Part shown: piece by piece, positions 1-10,932 of the stretch | How the letters are laid out: each line of letters begins with the position of its first letter | Numbering within the stretch: position 1 is the first letter of the stretch | From: Psococerastis gibbosa | Taxonomy: Eukaryota; Arthropoda; Insecta; Psocodea; Psocidae | NCBI GenBank assembly: GCA_963971405.1 | Contig: OZ020489.1 | Span: 29,662,290-29,726,289 of the forward strand | Direction of reading: 5' to 3' | DNA length: 64,000 nucleotides | The notes under the pieces: generated by a model | Told to the model about the DNA's origin: nothing | The model's input: only the letters and a program-made list of their open reading frames with translations | Databases searched by the model: none | Position numbers and translations under genes: made by a program

Positions 1-1506
<1,506 letters not shown>

Positions 1507-4500
1507 ATGGCTGTATGTCTGAAATATATTAAATTTTTTAGAAGTAACCATTGGCGACCGACGTTATGTGGCAGGCAATTCAGTATCAATACACTAAAGA
1601 AGACATTAATTTATGAATGCCATGTTTCAACACCCTTACCTTCAGTATGTGATCAAAAACGAAATTTTTCCGCTGATACGACCAGGGAATGGATGCAAAA
1701 TGTATTTGAGAGTAGTGCTGTAACTAGTGCAAAAGATATTCTTATTACAATTCATGACACATCCGGTTTACCTTGGTGCAGTTGTATATTGCTGACGACG
1801 CTTGGATTGAGGTTATTAATTACTTTTCCATTGGGGGTATATCAGGTAAGCTTACAACGAGTGTGATAACCCATCATGGATTAATATCGATAAGGTTAGT
1901 TTCAAAGTACCGGTAATATTTTCAGCATATCCACAAACACAGAGGCCTATGTATTTTTAATGAAGGAATAATCGCAAGCAAATAGCAAAACTTCTTTCTC
2001 ATGTGAACTGTGAAGTCTCTGGTCGTTTAATCTTCTGTGAGATTCGAGCTGTAGAGTTATAGTTATCGTTGCAAAGAATAAGGCCCAATGAGGTTGGCAC
2101 TTCCAATGACGGTTAGTTCCCCTTATGCACATAAGTCATAATGCAAGCCCACAGTATGGAAACTCTGCCAACGGCCTTACCATGAGAGCAGAGCATGTTT
2201 CAAACTGCGCCAAACTTATTTTTTTTTATTTAATAAAAAAATAAAGACAGCACAGCGTCGGCAGGGGAACATGGTGGGACATGATAACGCAATGAGACTA
2301 TTCCAGTCTACTTACGTGTAGAGTCCTGGTCACCTCCGATTTAATCGTGTGACTTTTCCATGTTCCCCAAGTGGTTCAGAATCCACTATAATCAGGAGGT
2401 CCACCCTGTCAGTCAACTCCCCTTCCCCTGAGGTGTAAGATTCTGCCCTTAGTGTGCCTCAAGTTAACAAACAAACTCACTCCCCCCGCCAGGCTGACAG
2501 GGTTGCTTAAAGCAGAAATGCTGAAAGCAGGCTTTGGAAAACAAACACTAGTGATGTGTAACAACATTATGGCAAGTGGTAGTTGGGCTCTCATCACTCA
2601 ATGTACAGTAGATAATATTACAACTCCGCTAGGTTGGCTTGGCTTAGTAATAGAACAAAAAAAGTCATTATTTATTTATTTAAACTCTTCGTTTTCGTGG
2701 AAGTATATCTAACTTTGTGTATTTGTTGCAGACGTACATAATATCAAAACTCGAGTTGTGCAAGGAAGAATTTAAGTTAACAATTCAAGAGTTGAAAAAG
2801 GAGACTGCTGTTGCCATAAAAAGATTTAATTGGACAGAAAAGGAAGCTAGGCGTGCATATAATGCATCGGTAATATTTAATAACAATATTATAAACAACT
2901 ACATAGATACTCTGATTCCTATGTAAGAGCACATTTTTTCAGGAAAAAAAATTGGACACAACTGTTGGCAGCACCTCGGTCAATCAAATGCAAGTATTAA
3001 AAGTAGTATTAAAATACTACTTTCAGTCAGCGTAATCTACCGCATGTTTTGGAGTCTTCTGAATCCAATGGATGTAGCCTAATTGCAGGAATTATTTCTT
3101 AATGAAATAAAATTAACAGTAAAAAAGGGTTTGCTTCACCCGTTGCAGGTTGTAGAGCTAGGGCGGTAGTAGTATTTAAATTAGAAATTATAGCTTATTC
3201 AGTGAAGGAAGCGCTTTGGATTGTCATAACTAACTAGAAAGTCTGTTAATAGGCTAGGAAACAATGGCGGATCCTAATTGAACGTGAAAATTGTCATCCA
3301 TTCAAAGCTTCCATAATGCTGTGGATACAACTTCCAGCGTGGATTCTACTCTCTTTATCTCTTAGGAGCATGGCGTATAAAATGGGTGCTGACCCTGCCC
3401 GTAAGTAATGTGGATTTTCCATGATTTGCTCTGAGTTAATGTGTTGGAGTTACTGGCGTTTGCACAGTATTCTTGAAGTAGGTACATAGAATGAGTCAAT
3501 TAACTGCAACGTGTAAGAAGAAAGAAGCTTTAATTGTAATTTAATTTAATTTATTTCTTACATCTGTGACCCACCGAGGTGGGATAGACGGCGTTCAATA
3601 AAAAGTACAACTATAGTACTGTAGATTAGGCAGATGGATTGTTGAAAGGCTGCTGTACGCGGTCCTGACTACTTGAGGGATTTTAACTGTACAACTGTAT
3701 TATTTTTCAGTGTCCGATCTATTAGCTGACCAGTTGAGCACAGAAGGTTGTTTGTGGATACCAAATCTTCTTATGGCGGATTCGACTGGAATCTTACCAT
3801 GCTTAGTTTGTATTTCAAATTTGGCCATAATTGAGCTGCAAAGCTGCAGTAGAGTCAATCACACAAGAACACAAAAGGTCCTCACCAATATTTTTCGTGT
3901 GTTTGCTCTCGTCTCTTTCCCTATAGCATTGGCAGTTCCTAGTGTAAGTTGACAGCTGCAAGTATAATTTTTCAGGATGTCGTTTTCAGTCGTCTGTTGT
4001 AGTAGAATAGAATGATGAAATGACCGAAGACATTGACCACCCCTAGATTATCCCTACACCTGTCACTACTTTATTCACTACGTAACTTATGAAATAGTTC
4101 TCTTCAACTAATGTGTTATTAACATCTTTCAAACCTTGTATAAAAATAATTAAATAAAAAATACTGAGCGCCAGCTACAGGGCTGACCAAATTCTACGGT
4201 TCCTTTTATGCATGCAGCATAATAAAATACTGGAGTGCGTTGAATATTAAAATTCATCCTGAAACATAACGTGTGCCGGTTGCAATTTAAAAGAACCGGT
4301 CCGAGTTTACTCGAACATGCTTTCCAATTTATCAAAATTAGTAGATAGAGAAAATGAGTAATTTCATAGAAAATAATTTTCCTTTGGTTAAATTCCCGAT
4401 ATCTCGGGGGGGGGGGGGGGGGGTGTCCACCTGTGGTCAGGTGAGGTAAATTCTACATAGGTCAGACACACATTACCACACAGCAATACTGGCAGGGCAC

Positions 4501-5238
4501 GCAATGCATTTAAGCGTGGATTTTCTATCATTTAAAAAAAAAAAAAAAAAATTATGTACAAAACCAAATAGTTTTTTGGGAAAGCAACCGATCCCGTTTC
4601 GTTACTCAATTTAACACCTAAAACATACCTGAAAGTAGAAATCATCAATAGGAAGGTTTCGCAGAAAAATTCTTTTTTAGTCATTTTTCATGAAAATTTA
4701 GTTATTTATATTTTTTTTTGCCCCCAGAAGCAAACTATCAAGGGGCAAGCGACCCCCCGCATTTTATCAACATTTTTGAGAATAAAACCCCCCCAATTGA
4801 GTTAGCCCCAAAGGTATGATTTTTGTGAACCTACATGCCAAATTTCATCAAAATCGACCGAGCAGTTTGCCCGGGAATCGACGCACAGACAGACATTTCG
4901 TAAAAACCACTTTTTTTGGTTCCTGGGACCTTAACACGTGTAAATCCATTGAAATCTCGGAATCGAATATTTGGACCGTCACAAAGCTTTATATTACGTA
5001 TAAATTGGAAAGCAAAAAAACCATGCCCACATTGCAGTAATTGGTGTATTATTTGTTTTAGTGTATGAGCTTATACTGGAGCACTTCTAGTGCATTAGCT
5101 TTAGTCCAAAACGCCTCACTGATGTCACCGAAAGTACGCTCTGTCTGCGGCATACCCAATACGCCAGCTCAGAAGGAAAAACCATACACTTACGCTTGGC
5201 TCAATTTTAGGGACAAATGGAGAATTTTTAAGAAATAA
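1507..5238 (+). CDS. COX18: COX18, mitochondrial inner-membrane insertase (Oxa1/YidC/Alb3 family)
   Basis: COX18 inserts the C-terminal part of COX2 across the mitochondrial inner membrane during complex IV assembly (family knowledge). Five coding exons join in phase: 1507-1845, 2732-2869, 3253-3400, 3711-3943 and 5062-5238, giving about 344 residues, close to the vertebrate length. Exon 1 has a basic, hydroxylated N-terminus like a mitochondrial presequence and the family motif HDTSGLPW followed by the first membrane span. Exon 2 is the charged helical matrix loop. Exon 3 carries the second span (HPFKASIMLWIQLPAWILL). Exon 4 holds LWIPNLLMADSTGILP and two further hydrophobic segments. Exon 5 continues from VPS into a last span and a basic tail ending KWRIFKK. 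All introns are GT-AG. A repeat copy and a SINE tail lie in intron 1, and a 0.7-kb G-run repeat lies in intron 4. An AATAAA overlaps the stop codon at 5234-5239. Confidence 0.93.
2150..2595 (+). repeat. Dispersed repeat (GGGGAACATG family), copy 1, in COX18 intron 1
   Basis: This non-coding stretch is shared with 26870-27225 (same orientation) and 27660-28030 (inverted). Shared words include GGGGAACATG, GTTCCCCAAGTGGT, CACTATAATCAGGA and CAGGGTTGCTT. No open frame is conserved between the copies, so it is probably a non-autonomous element of about 0.4-0.6 kb. The class is unknown. Confidence 0.6.
2612..2692 (+). repeat. SINE 3' tail fragment in COX18 intron 1
   Basis: This is the 3' part of the tRNA-derived SINE family described at 60148-60363: ACTCCGCTAGGTTGGCTT, then AGTAATAGAACAAAAAAAGT and a TTTATTTATTTA tail. 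The tRNA-like head is missing, so the copy is 5'-truncated. Confidence 0.7.
4289..5018 (+). repeat. G-run repeat, copy A, in COX18 intron 4
   Basis: The copy begins AAGAACCGGTCCGAGTTTAC and contains a run of about 18 G at 4406-4423. It ends with a block around 4820-5018 (AATTTCATCAAAATCGACCG, then CGTAAAAACCACTTTTTT). The same order of blocks recurs at 5598-6375 and, inverted, at 31986-32333. No coding frame is preserved. Its right end lies about 45 bp before the COX18 exon 5 acceptor. Confidence 0.75.
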
Positions 5239-5239
5239 A
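5234..5239 (+). terminator. Candidate COX18 poly(A) signal overlapping the stop codon
   Basis: AATAAA is formed by the last lysine codon, the TAA stop and the next base. The spacing to the convergent MRPS14 stop is only about 97 bp, so an early poly(A) signal would fit the compact layout. No other canonical signal is closer. Confidence 0.35.
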
Positions 5240-5334
5240 TATCACATATATAAATCAGCGTTCTTTTTAAATTACTATTTACTAATATTTTATCTCCTCT
5301 TTCAAAAAACAGTTGGAATTGTTTTGAACAGCAG

Positions 5335-6543
5335 CTACCACATAGCTCTCTGCACTCCAGATAACTTATTATAGTCCGCGAGATGCCTGAAAACTATCCT
5401 CGATACGCGAAACCTGTGTATAACACCTCTGGGTCTTGATGTCAGACAGCATCTTGGAATAATTCGTGTAGTACTACTATTTCTTGGGAGCTCAGCAATT
5501 TCTACATCAGCAACTTCCTGAAATTAAAGACATTCATCATTGTGTGATAACAAACCCCGATGGGTACTGTCTGGCTACTACAGCAAACGTTAATACAAAG
5601 AACCGGTCCGAGTTTACTCGAACATGCTTTCCAATTTATCAATTAGTAGATAGAGAAAATTAGTAATTTCGTGGTAAATAATTTTCCTATGGTTAAATTT
5701 CCGATATCTCGGGGGAAGGGGGGGGGGGGGGGGTGGGGGGTTTTGTCCACCTGACGTCACTCGTCACTGGTGGTGAGGTAAATTCTAGATAGGTCAGACC
5801 ATTACATTACCACACAGCAATACTGGCAGGGCACGCAATGCATTTGACCGTGAATTCTTTTTTGCATAAGCTACCTGTCCGGTTTCGTTACTCTATTTAA
5901 CACCTAAAACATGCCTGAAGGTATAATTCACAAAAAAAATTATTTTTCATTAAAATTTAGTTATTTTTATTTTTTTACCCCCAGAAGCAAACTATCAGGG
6001 GGCAAGCGACCCCACCATTTTATTAACATTAATAACGACTACAATATAATGTGAATTTAAAAGAAGTCGTTGTAGCCGTTTTTGAGAAATGATTTTTTTA
6101 GACGTTTTTTTTTAGTTTTTTGAGAATAACCCCCCCCCCCCCCAAATGATTTTTGTGAACCTACATGCTAAATTTCATCAAAATCGACCGATTGGTTTGC
6201 CCGAAAATCGATGAACAGACAGAGCTTTTTTTTTACAGACAGACATTTCGTAAAAACCACTTTTTTGGGTTTCTGGAACCTAAAAACGTGTAAATCCGTT
6301 GAAATCTCGGAATCGTAAATTTCGACCATCACAAAGCTTTCCTTATACTAGGTACGTATAAATTGGAAGCCAAAAAACGTTAAATTAAAACTCACTAACC
6401 CTTAACTCTTGAGGAAGGATGTCGTTTTTTCGAAGAGAGTTTATTCGTAGTCTCTGCGAAGCGTATTCTTTGACAGTTTGTCTCCTCCTATGGTCTTTAA
6501 GCATGTGCCAATTAGCCCATTTGAATCGAACGGCTTGTTTACT
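5335..6543 (-). CDS. MRPS14: Mitochondrial small ribosomal subunit protein uS14m (MRPS14), 5' exon unresolved
   Basis: uS14m is part of the head of the mitochondrial 28S subunit. Two exons on the minus strand join in phase 0: 6543-6400 (48 codons) and 5517-5335 (60 residues plus stop). The first contains [20 protein letters not shown], the hallmark uS14m block. The second carries [27 protein letters not shown] and the terminal VQRAMW, the family's usual C-terminus. The acceptor at 6544 follows a good pyrimidine tract; the donor after 6400 is GTTAGT. That gives 108 residues against about 128 in vertebrates, so roughly 20 N-terminal residues are missing. Alternatively the frame stays open upstream to an ATG at 6681, which would add 46 residues without an obvious presequence. 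The gene is convergent with COX18, and its intron holds G-run repeat copy B. Confidence 0.9.
5598..6375 (+). repeat. G-run repeat, copy B, in the MRPS14 intron
   Basis: This copy has the same block order and orientation as copy A at 4289-5018: AAGAACCGGTCCGAGTTTAC start, a G run near 5715-5736, TGGCAGGGCACGCAATGCAT, then a C run at 6129-6145 and the AATCGACCG/AAAACCACTTTTTT end. Its right edge lies within about 25 bp of the donor of MRPS14 exon 6400-6543. Confidence 0.75.
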
Positions 6544-7346
6544 CTGAAACCAAAATTCGGAAAAATTAGGCTGTAAATGTTTCTTGTGACCTTTAATGTA
6601 GTCAATTTTGTGATCGTTTGCTTTATGACGAGGTCGAGCTGCATCCAGGCACTTACTTACTTTTGCGTCACTCACAGTCATGTTTGAGACCGGATGAGCG
6701 GCTAAATCAAGACGTCATCTCCAGCAGTCGAGGAGCAGTAGGTACGCTCTGTTGCTGCTATGCTGACGGGACACGGCACTTTCTGGGTTAACCTTACTCG
6801 CTTGGTTATACAGGTTCTCTCGCGGGATTGCCCCTGAAGGGGGTACAGACAAGGTGGATAGCGAAAAGTTCAATAAATGTGGACGTGACATTTTAGAACA
6901 CCAGTACCAGTTTTCCCCTTCCGGTAGGTGGTCTATTAAGAGTTTGCCTCCTACTGTATTAGGTAGATTCATCTACCTATTGAGACGGCGACCAATGTTC
7001 GACTTCCGGAAAATTTCTTCACAACTTTTCATTTCATGACCGCCTGAGCCTAAAACCACCTTCCGTTCAAAATGTTATATATATGTAGGCCCTATATGTA
7101 TATATATAGATGTTATATACATATATCGATTTTAGGAAACACTCTTAACTTCCGTAGATATTATCTGATTTTGATTTAACTTGGCACAAAAATTGATCAT
7201 ACAAATGTCTTGATCGAGTTCGTTAACCAGCTGTATTCACGATTTTGTTCCAAGATGGTGGCTGATTGAAACCTTATAAATTCAGCTATTTTTTTTTTTT
7301 CATTAAGCATATTAAAGCTATTCAGCTTCAACCTTAAACTTCAGCT
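6544..7346. other. Upstream side of MRPS14; no further gene recognised
   Basis: The MRPS14 first exon or start and its promoter should be here on the minus strand. Open frames on both strands around 6715-7040 overlap each other and match nothing I know. A TATATA-rich simple stretch lies at 7078-7125. Confidence 0.35.
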
Positions 7347-8570
7347 ATGATGAGTGTCTCTGCTGAAAAGACTTTGAAGGAATGGCATGAGTGTTTTGCT
7401 CACCAGAATCAGCAGCATGTGGTTAAAGTTTTGAAGAAGTACGGTATTAAAGTGAATAAGAAACCTTATTTTTGTAAAAGTTGTATAATGGGAAAACAGA
7501 CAAGGGACACTTATAAGACACGAACCGTAAAGCCTACAAAGCCAGGTGAGATTATTAGTGGAGATTTGTGTGGTCCTATGGAAAATGCTTCACTAGGTAA
7601 CAAAAGTTATGCATTGGTGTTAAAGGACTATTACACCAAGTTTCGTAGACTGTTCTTTTTAAGTCATAAATCGGAAGTGGCAGAACAACAGAAGATATTT
7701 CTGAACGAGTGCCAGACTGCTGGTCATGTTGTCCAGACTTTCATGTGTGACAATGGCACAGAATTTGTGAATTCTACTATCAAGAAGTTACTGTCCGATC
7801 GTGGTATTACTTTGCGGTGTACTATGCCGTATACGCCAGAAGAAAATGGTTCAATTGAACGAGAAATGCGAACGTTGGTTGAGGCAGCACGAACCATGTT
7901 GTATGCCAATGAAGATTTACCATTAAGTCTGTGGGCAGAAGCTATGTATATGGGATGCCACGTTATCAATCGTACAGGTCCAGCAAGAGAAGAGAAAACT
8001 CCATATGAACTGTGGTATGGTCGTGATCCTGCACCTATTAAGCAATTTAAACCGTTTGGGACTGAGTGCTATGTACATGTTCCAAAACAGAAGCGCAAGA
8101 AATGGGACGCTAAATCCGTGAAAGGACGACTGGTTGGCTATTGTGGTGAAAGGGATGGTTACCGAGTTTATACTGGACGTACTGTTGTAACGAGTCGTGA
8201 TGTTGTTTTCAAACCTTTTGAACTATCGGGAGACATTGAAGCAGAGGGCACGAACAATGAAAAAGTGAAAGACATTAAAGCAGAGGGCATGGACAATGTT
8301 GAAGTGACAAACATTGATGCAGAAAGCCCGAGCGACAGTGAAAGTATGACTGTAATTTTTAACAGGCCTAACCCTGTTACTAAGGACGTCATTTCGAGTG
8401 TTGTAGGTAATGAGCTTCCAGATGATGTCAGTGAGACTGGTAGTGATGATGGCAGTCATAGCAGCGTCGATGACGTTACTCATGTTGTGGGTCGACCACA
8501 AAGGCAGCAACGTCGACCTCGCTATCTGACCGACTACGTGTGCTTGGCTGATGCGGGGCCAACCGGCTAA
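7347..8570 (+). CDS. Stand-alone Ty1/copia-type integrase (407 codons)
   Basis: This single uninterrupted frame encodes only the integrase part of a copia polyprotein. Residues 13-50 form the GAG-pre-integrase HHCC zinc-binding unit (H14, H19, C43, C46). The rve core follows with D73 (SGDLCGPM), D135 (CDNGTEF) and E171 (ENGSIERE), which is the DD35E spacing expected of an active enzyme. The C-terminal part has FGTECYVHVPKQKRKKWDAK and KGRLVGYCG, typical of copia integrases, then a serine/aspartate-rich tail and a QQRRPRYLTDYV block where the reverse transcriptase linker normally begins. The frame then stops. I see no gag, protease, reverse transcriptase or RNase H on either side and no clear LTR pair. 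It is either a 5'- and 3'-truncated insertion caught before decay, or an integrase kept for a host role. Confidence 0.88.
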   Translation: MMSVSAEKTLKEWHECFAHQNQQHVVKVLKKYGIKVNKKPYFCKSCIMGKQTRDTYKTRTVKPTKPGEIISGDLCGPMENASLGNKSYALVLKDYYTKFRRLFFLSHKSEVAEQQKIFLNECQTAGHVVQTFMCDNGTEFVNSTIKKLLSDRGITLRCTMPYTPEENGSIEREMRTLVEAARTMLYANEDLPLSLWAEAMYMGCHVINRTGPAREEKTPYELWYGRDPAPIKQFKPFGTECYVHVPKQKRKKWDAKSVKGRLVGYCGERDGYRVYTGRTVVTSRDVVFKPFELSGDIEAEGTNNEKVKDIKAEGMDNVEVTNIDAESPSDSESMTVIFNRPNPVTKDVISSVVGNELPDDVSETGSDDGSHSSVDDVTHVVGRPQRQQRRPRYLTDYVCLADAGPTG

Positions 8571-10776
8571 AGACGCTTCTAGAGAAGGCTAGTGTGAGGG
8601 CAAATTGAAATAAACTAGCCTCCTCTATTATTTGTGGTTGCTATGGCAACTATAGCTTGTTTATTTTTTCTTCTCTAACGGTTGATATTAAATCTTTGTT
8701 AAAAGATTTTTACTTATTTTTTAATTAGATGCCTATGCAGTGAAGGGTACAGGTTGTTTCTTTCTTTCCATTCTGTGGCGACACCTGGGTATCTACTACA
8801 TATACCAAGAACTTTCAGTCAGCCGTCAGGGTACTACATAAAGAAGGGTATGCTTACCAATGCAGCAGTAATGGTAGGCGCTAGAAGATTTGGTGAGAAG
8901 CCAGCTAAGGATTTTATTAAAGAGGTCATCTCCTTTTTTTCCTAATTAATGGAACTTTTACTATCAAGATTTGTTGTTATCAGTTGTTATATCCTTATAT
9001 TTTCTTATTGATATTTATTTATTATAGAAAGTAATGTAATCGAGGTACACATCCTTAAAAAAACATCGTCTGCTAATAATGGATTTTATTCTAACTTCCT
9101 AAAAAGAAATTCAATATGTAGACTAAACAAGTAGTCATACAGATACGACTTCAAATTCCAATGCTTTCATTGGATGATTATTGATTACAAGCATTTTTCT
9201 ATACGAATGTGGTGCAGACAGTATCTGAAAATAGTATTCTAATACCACGTATTGGCGCAAGTTTCAAATGTTTCCGTACAATCCCCTTATAGGCTAATAC
9301 AATAATGCAATATGGTATTTTTATAGGCCTACTGCCTAAATCACTTTTATAAAATAATTATTATGTGCATAAAAATAGTCACCTAATCGCGAAGGTCGTT
9401 TGAAGTCGCTATTCCATGCTTAAATAGCATTCTACTAAACAGCTCATAGTAATTTGTTTAGGTCCAAAGGCTAAACTAGGCTTAATATTTCCAAAAGATG
9501 ATTAATTTTTAAGTAGAATTCTCTAGAAAACTCTCATACCCGGCTAAAACTTCTGATTGTATTATTGTACAGTTCAATAGGCCAGGGTACAATAGTTTAC
9601 ATGATCCATCTAGGCACAAACTCTTTTAAGTCATCAGCCTTATTGTGACATGGCGTGAAGTTTGTTGTGGGCGGATTCGCCCGCCCATAGCACCAAAGGG
9701 AAGACAGCTGGTACAAGTTACAAACATCCGCAAAACCTTTTTTTCGAACTCTGGGGATTACAAGGAACATGGGCAACAGCACAAAACCTCGAAATGTGGT
9801 CGATCACATCCAATACTTGCACTATAGGCCTAAATCGTATGAGTGAAAGTAAAAACAATTTCACCCTGACCTAAACTTGAGAAACAGGGAATTGTTATTA
9901 TTAATATTATAAACCAATTAAATTTTCAAATCATCATTTTATTGTCATTCTGTTGAAAAATAAACCAATCCGAGGGCATTCGACATTGCTATAAATGTAA
10001 TCATAATGATATTAATATTAGGTAGGTATCTAAAGATGTGGAGTTCTCAGTAAAAACTAAGCAACTAGCTCTACTTTTTTTTTTTTTAAATGAGGAGTAT
10101 TTTCTTGTTGAGATTGTGTAGCTAAATCTAAAGTAATGGGCTTCAATTTCGATGACGGAATCGGTAGCTTTGGAAATACGAATACCTACATTGTGGAGGG
10201 ATCATCAATTACGTTTTATTATGGTAAAAATTAGAAAGCAGTGGCTGGGATGCAGGCGATTTGTGTTCCATACCCTATGCACAAACAAATAAAAATGAGT
10301 CACGGCCTAAATGAAAATGCATGATAATAGTCCTGTTTATAGTAGCCAATCCAGACACGAAGATATTGGAGTAAATAAGTAGAATTTTTATCTTCGTATT
10401 TTCAGCCATAACTTGGCAAAAAATTTCAAGGCTAAATTCAACAATTTTCCTCTGCCGATGCTAAAGTAGGCTAATAACCATTAACCAATCATAATACAGA
10501 ATTAGTTTTAGTTGAGTCCGAATTGATCGTGAGCTTTGAATATGATTGCTGGACGGATTCTCTTATCCTCCAGGTTTCAGTCGGTTTCCCTCCCATGCGA
10601 CTCAGACTCCCTTAAAACGGAGCCAACTGTTCTTAGCCCAGCTAAGAAGTCGATGGGGAGAAGAGAAGATCCTGGGCGGGAAAACTTTGGCCTTTTATTA
10701 TTAGCTCAACTACAATTAGGACTAACTATAATTTCCATTCAAATATTTTGAGACATAAGAACCAAAATTCAACACA
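8571..10776. other. Region without a recognised gene
   Basis: This is AT-rich non-coding sequence after the copia integrase. Short frames at 8754-8945 and 9597-9874 have no recognisable motif. No reverse transcriptase remnant and no second LTR-like block can be seen. Confidence 0.4.
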
Positions 10777-10932
10777 ATGCGTCGCCTACTTGCAGTTGTT
10801 AGAAGTAGCCTATTTTTGCAATATATTAATTTGACAAGCACTGATGAACTGAGCAGGGGAAACAGATTCAAAGAGAAGTTAAAGAGGAGATTGAGAAAAT
10901 TGAGCCTGAAATTTTGCATGGACAAAGGAAGG
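10777..10932 (+). CDS. Candidate first coding exon, product unknown
   Basis: ATG in good context (AACACAATGC) opens a 52-codon frame that starts MRRLLAVVRSSLF and ends in a strongly basic KEKLKRRLRKLSLKF segment. A consensus donor (AGG|GTAAGT) follows directly. The N-terminus resembles a mitochondrial presequence. I could not find a downstream exon on this strand, so it may be a chance frame; only the ATG, the composition and the donor support it. Confidence 0.28.

Noticed and set aside
8571..8700. Possible LTR start (TGTGAGGG...) after the copia integrase
   Set aside because: No matching second LTR, polypurine tract or primer-binding site was found.
8754..8945. 63-codon frame ending KPAKDFIKEVISFFS
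   Set aside because: Looks protein-like at the end but I see no family, no partner exon and no start context; not enough support.
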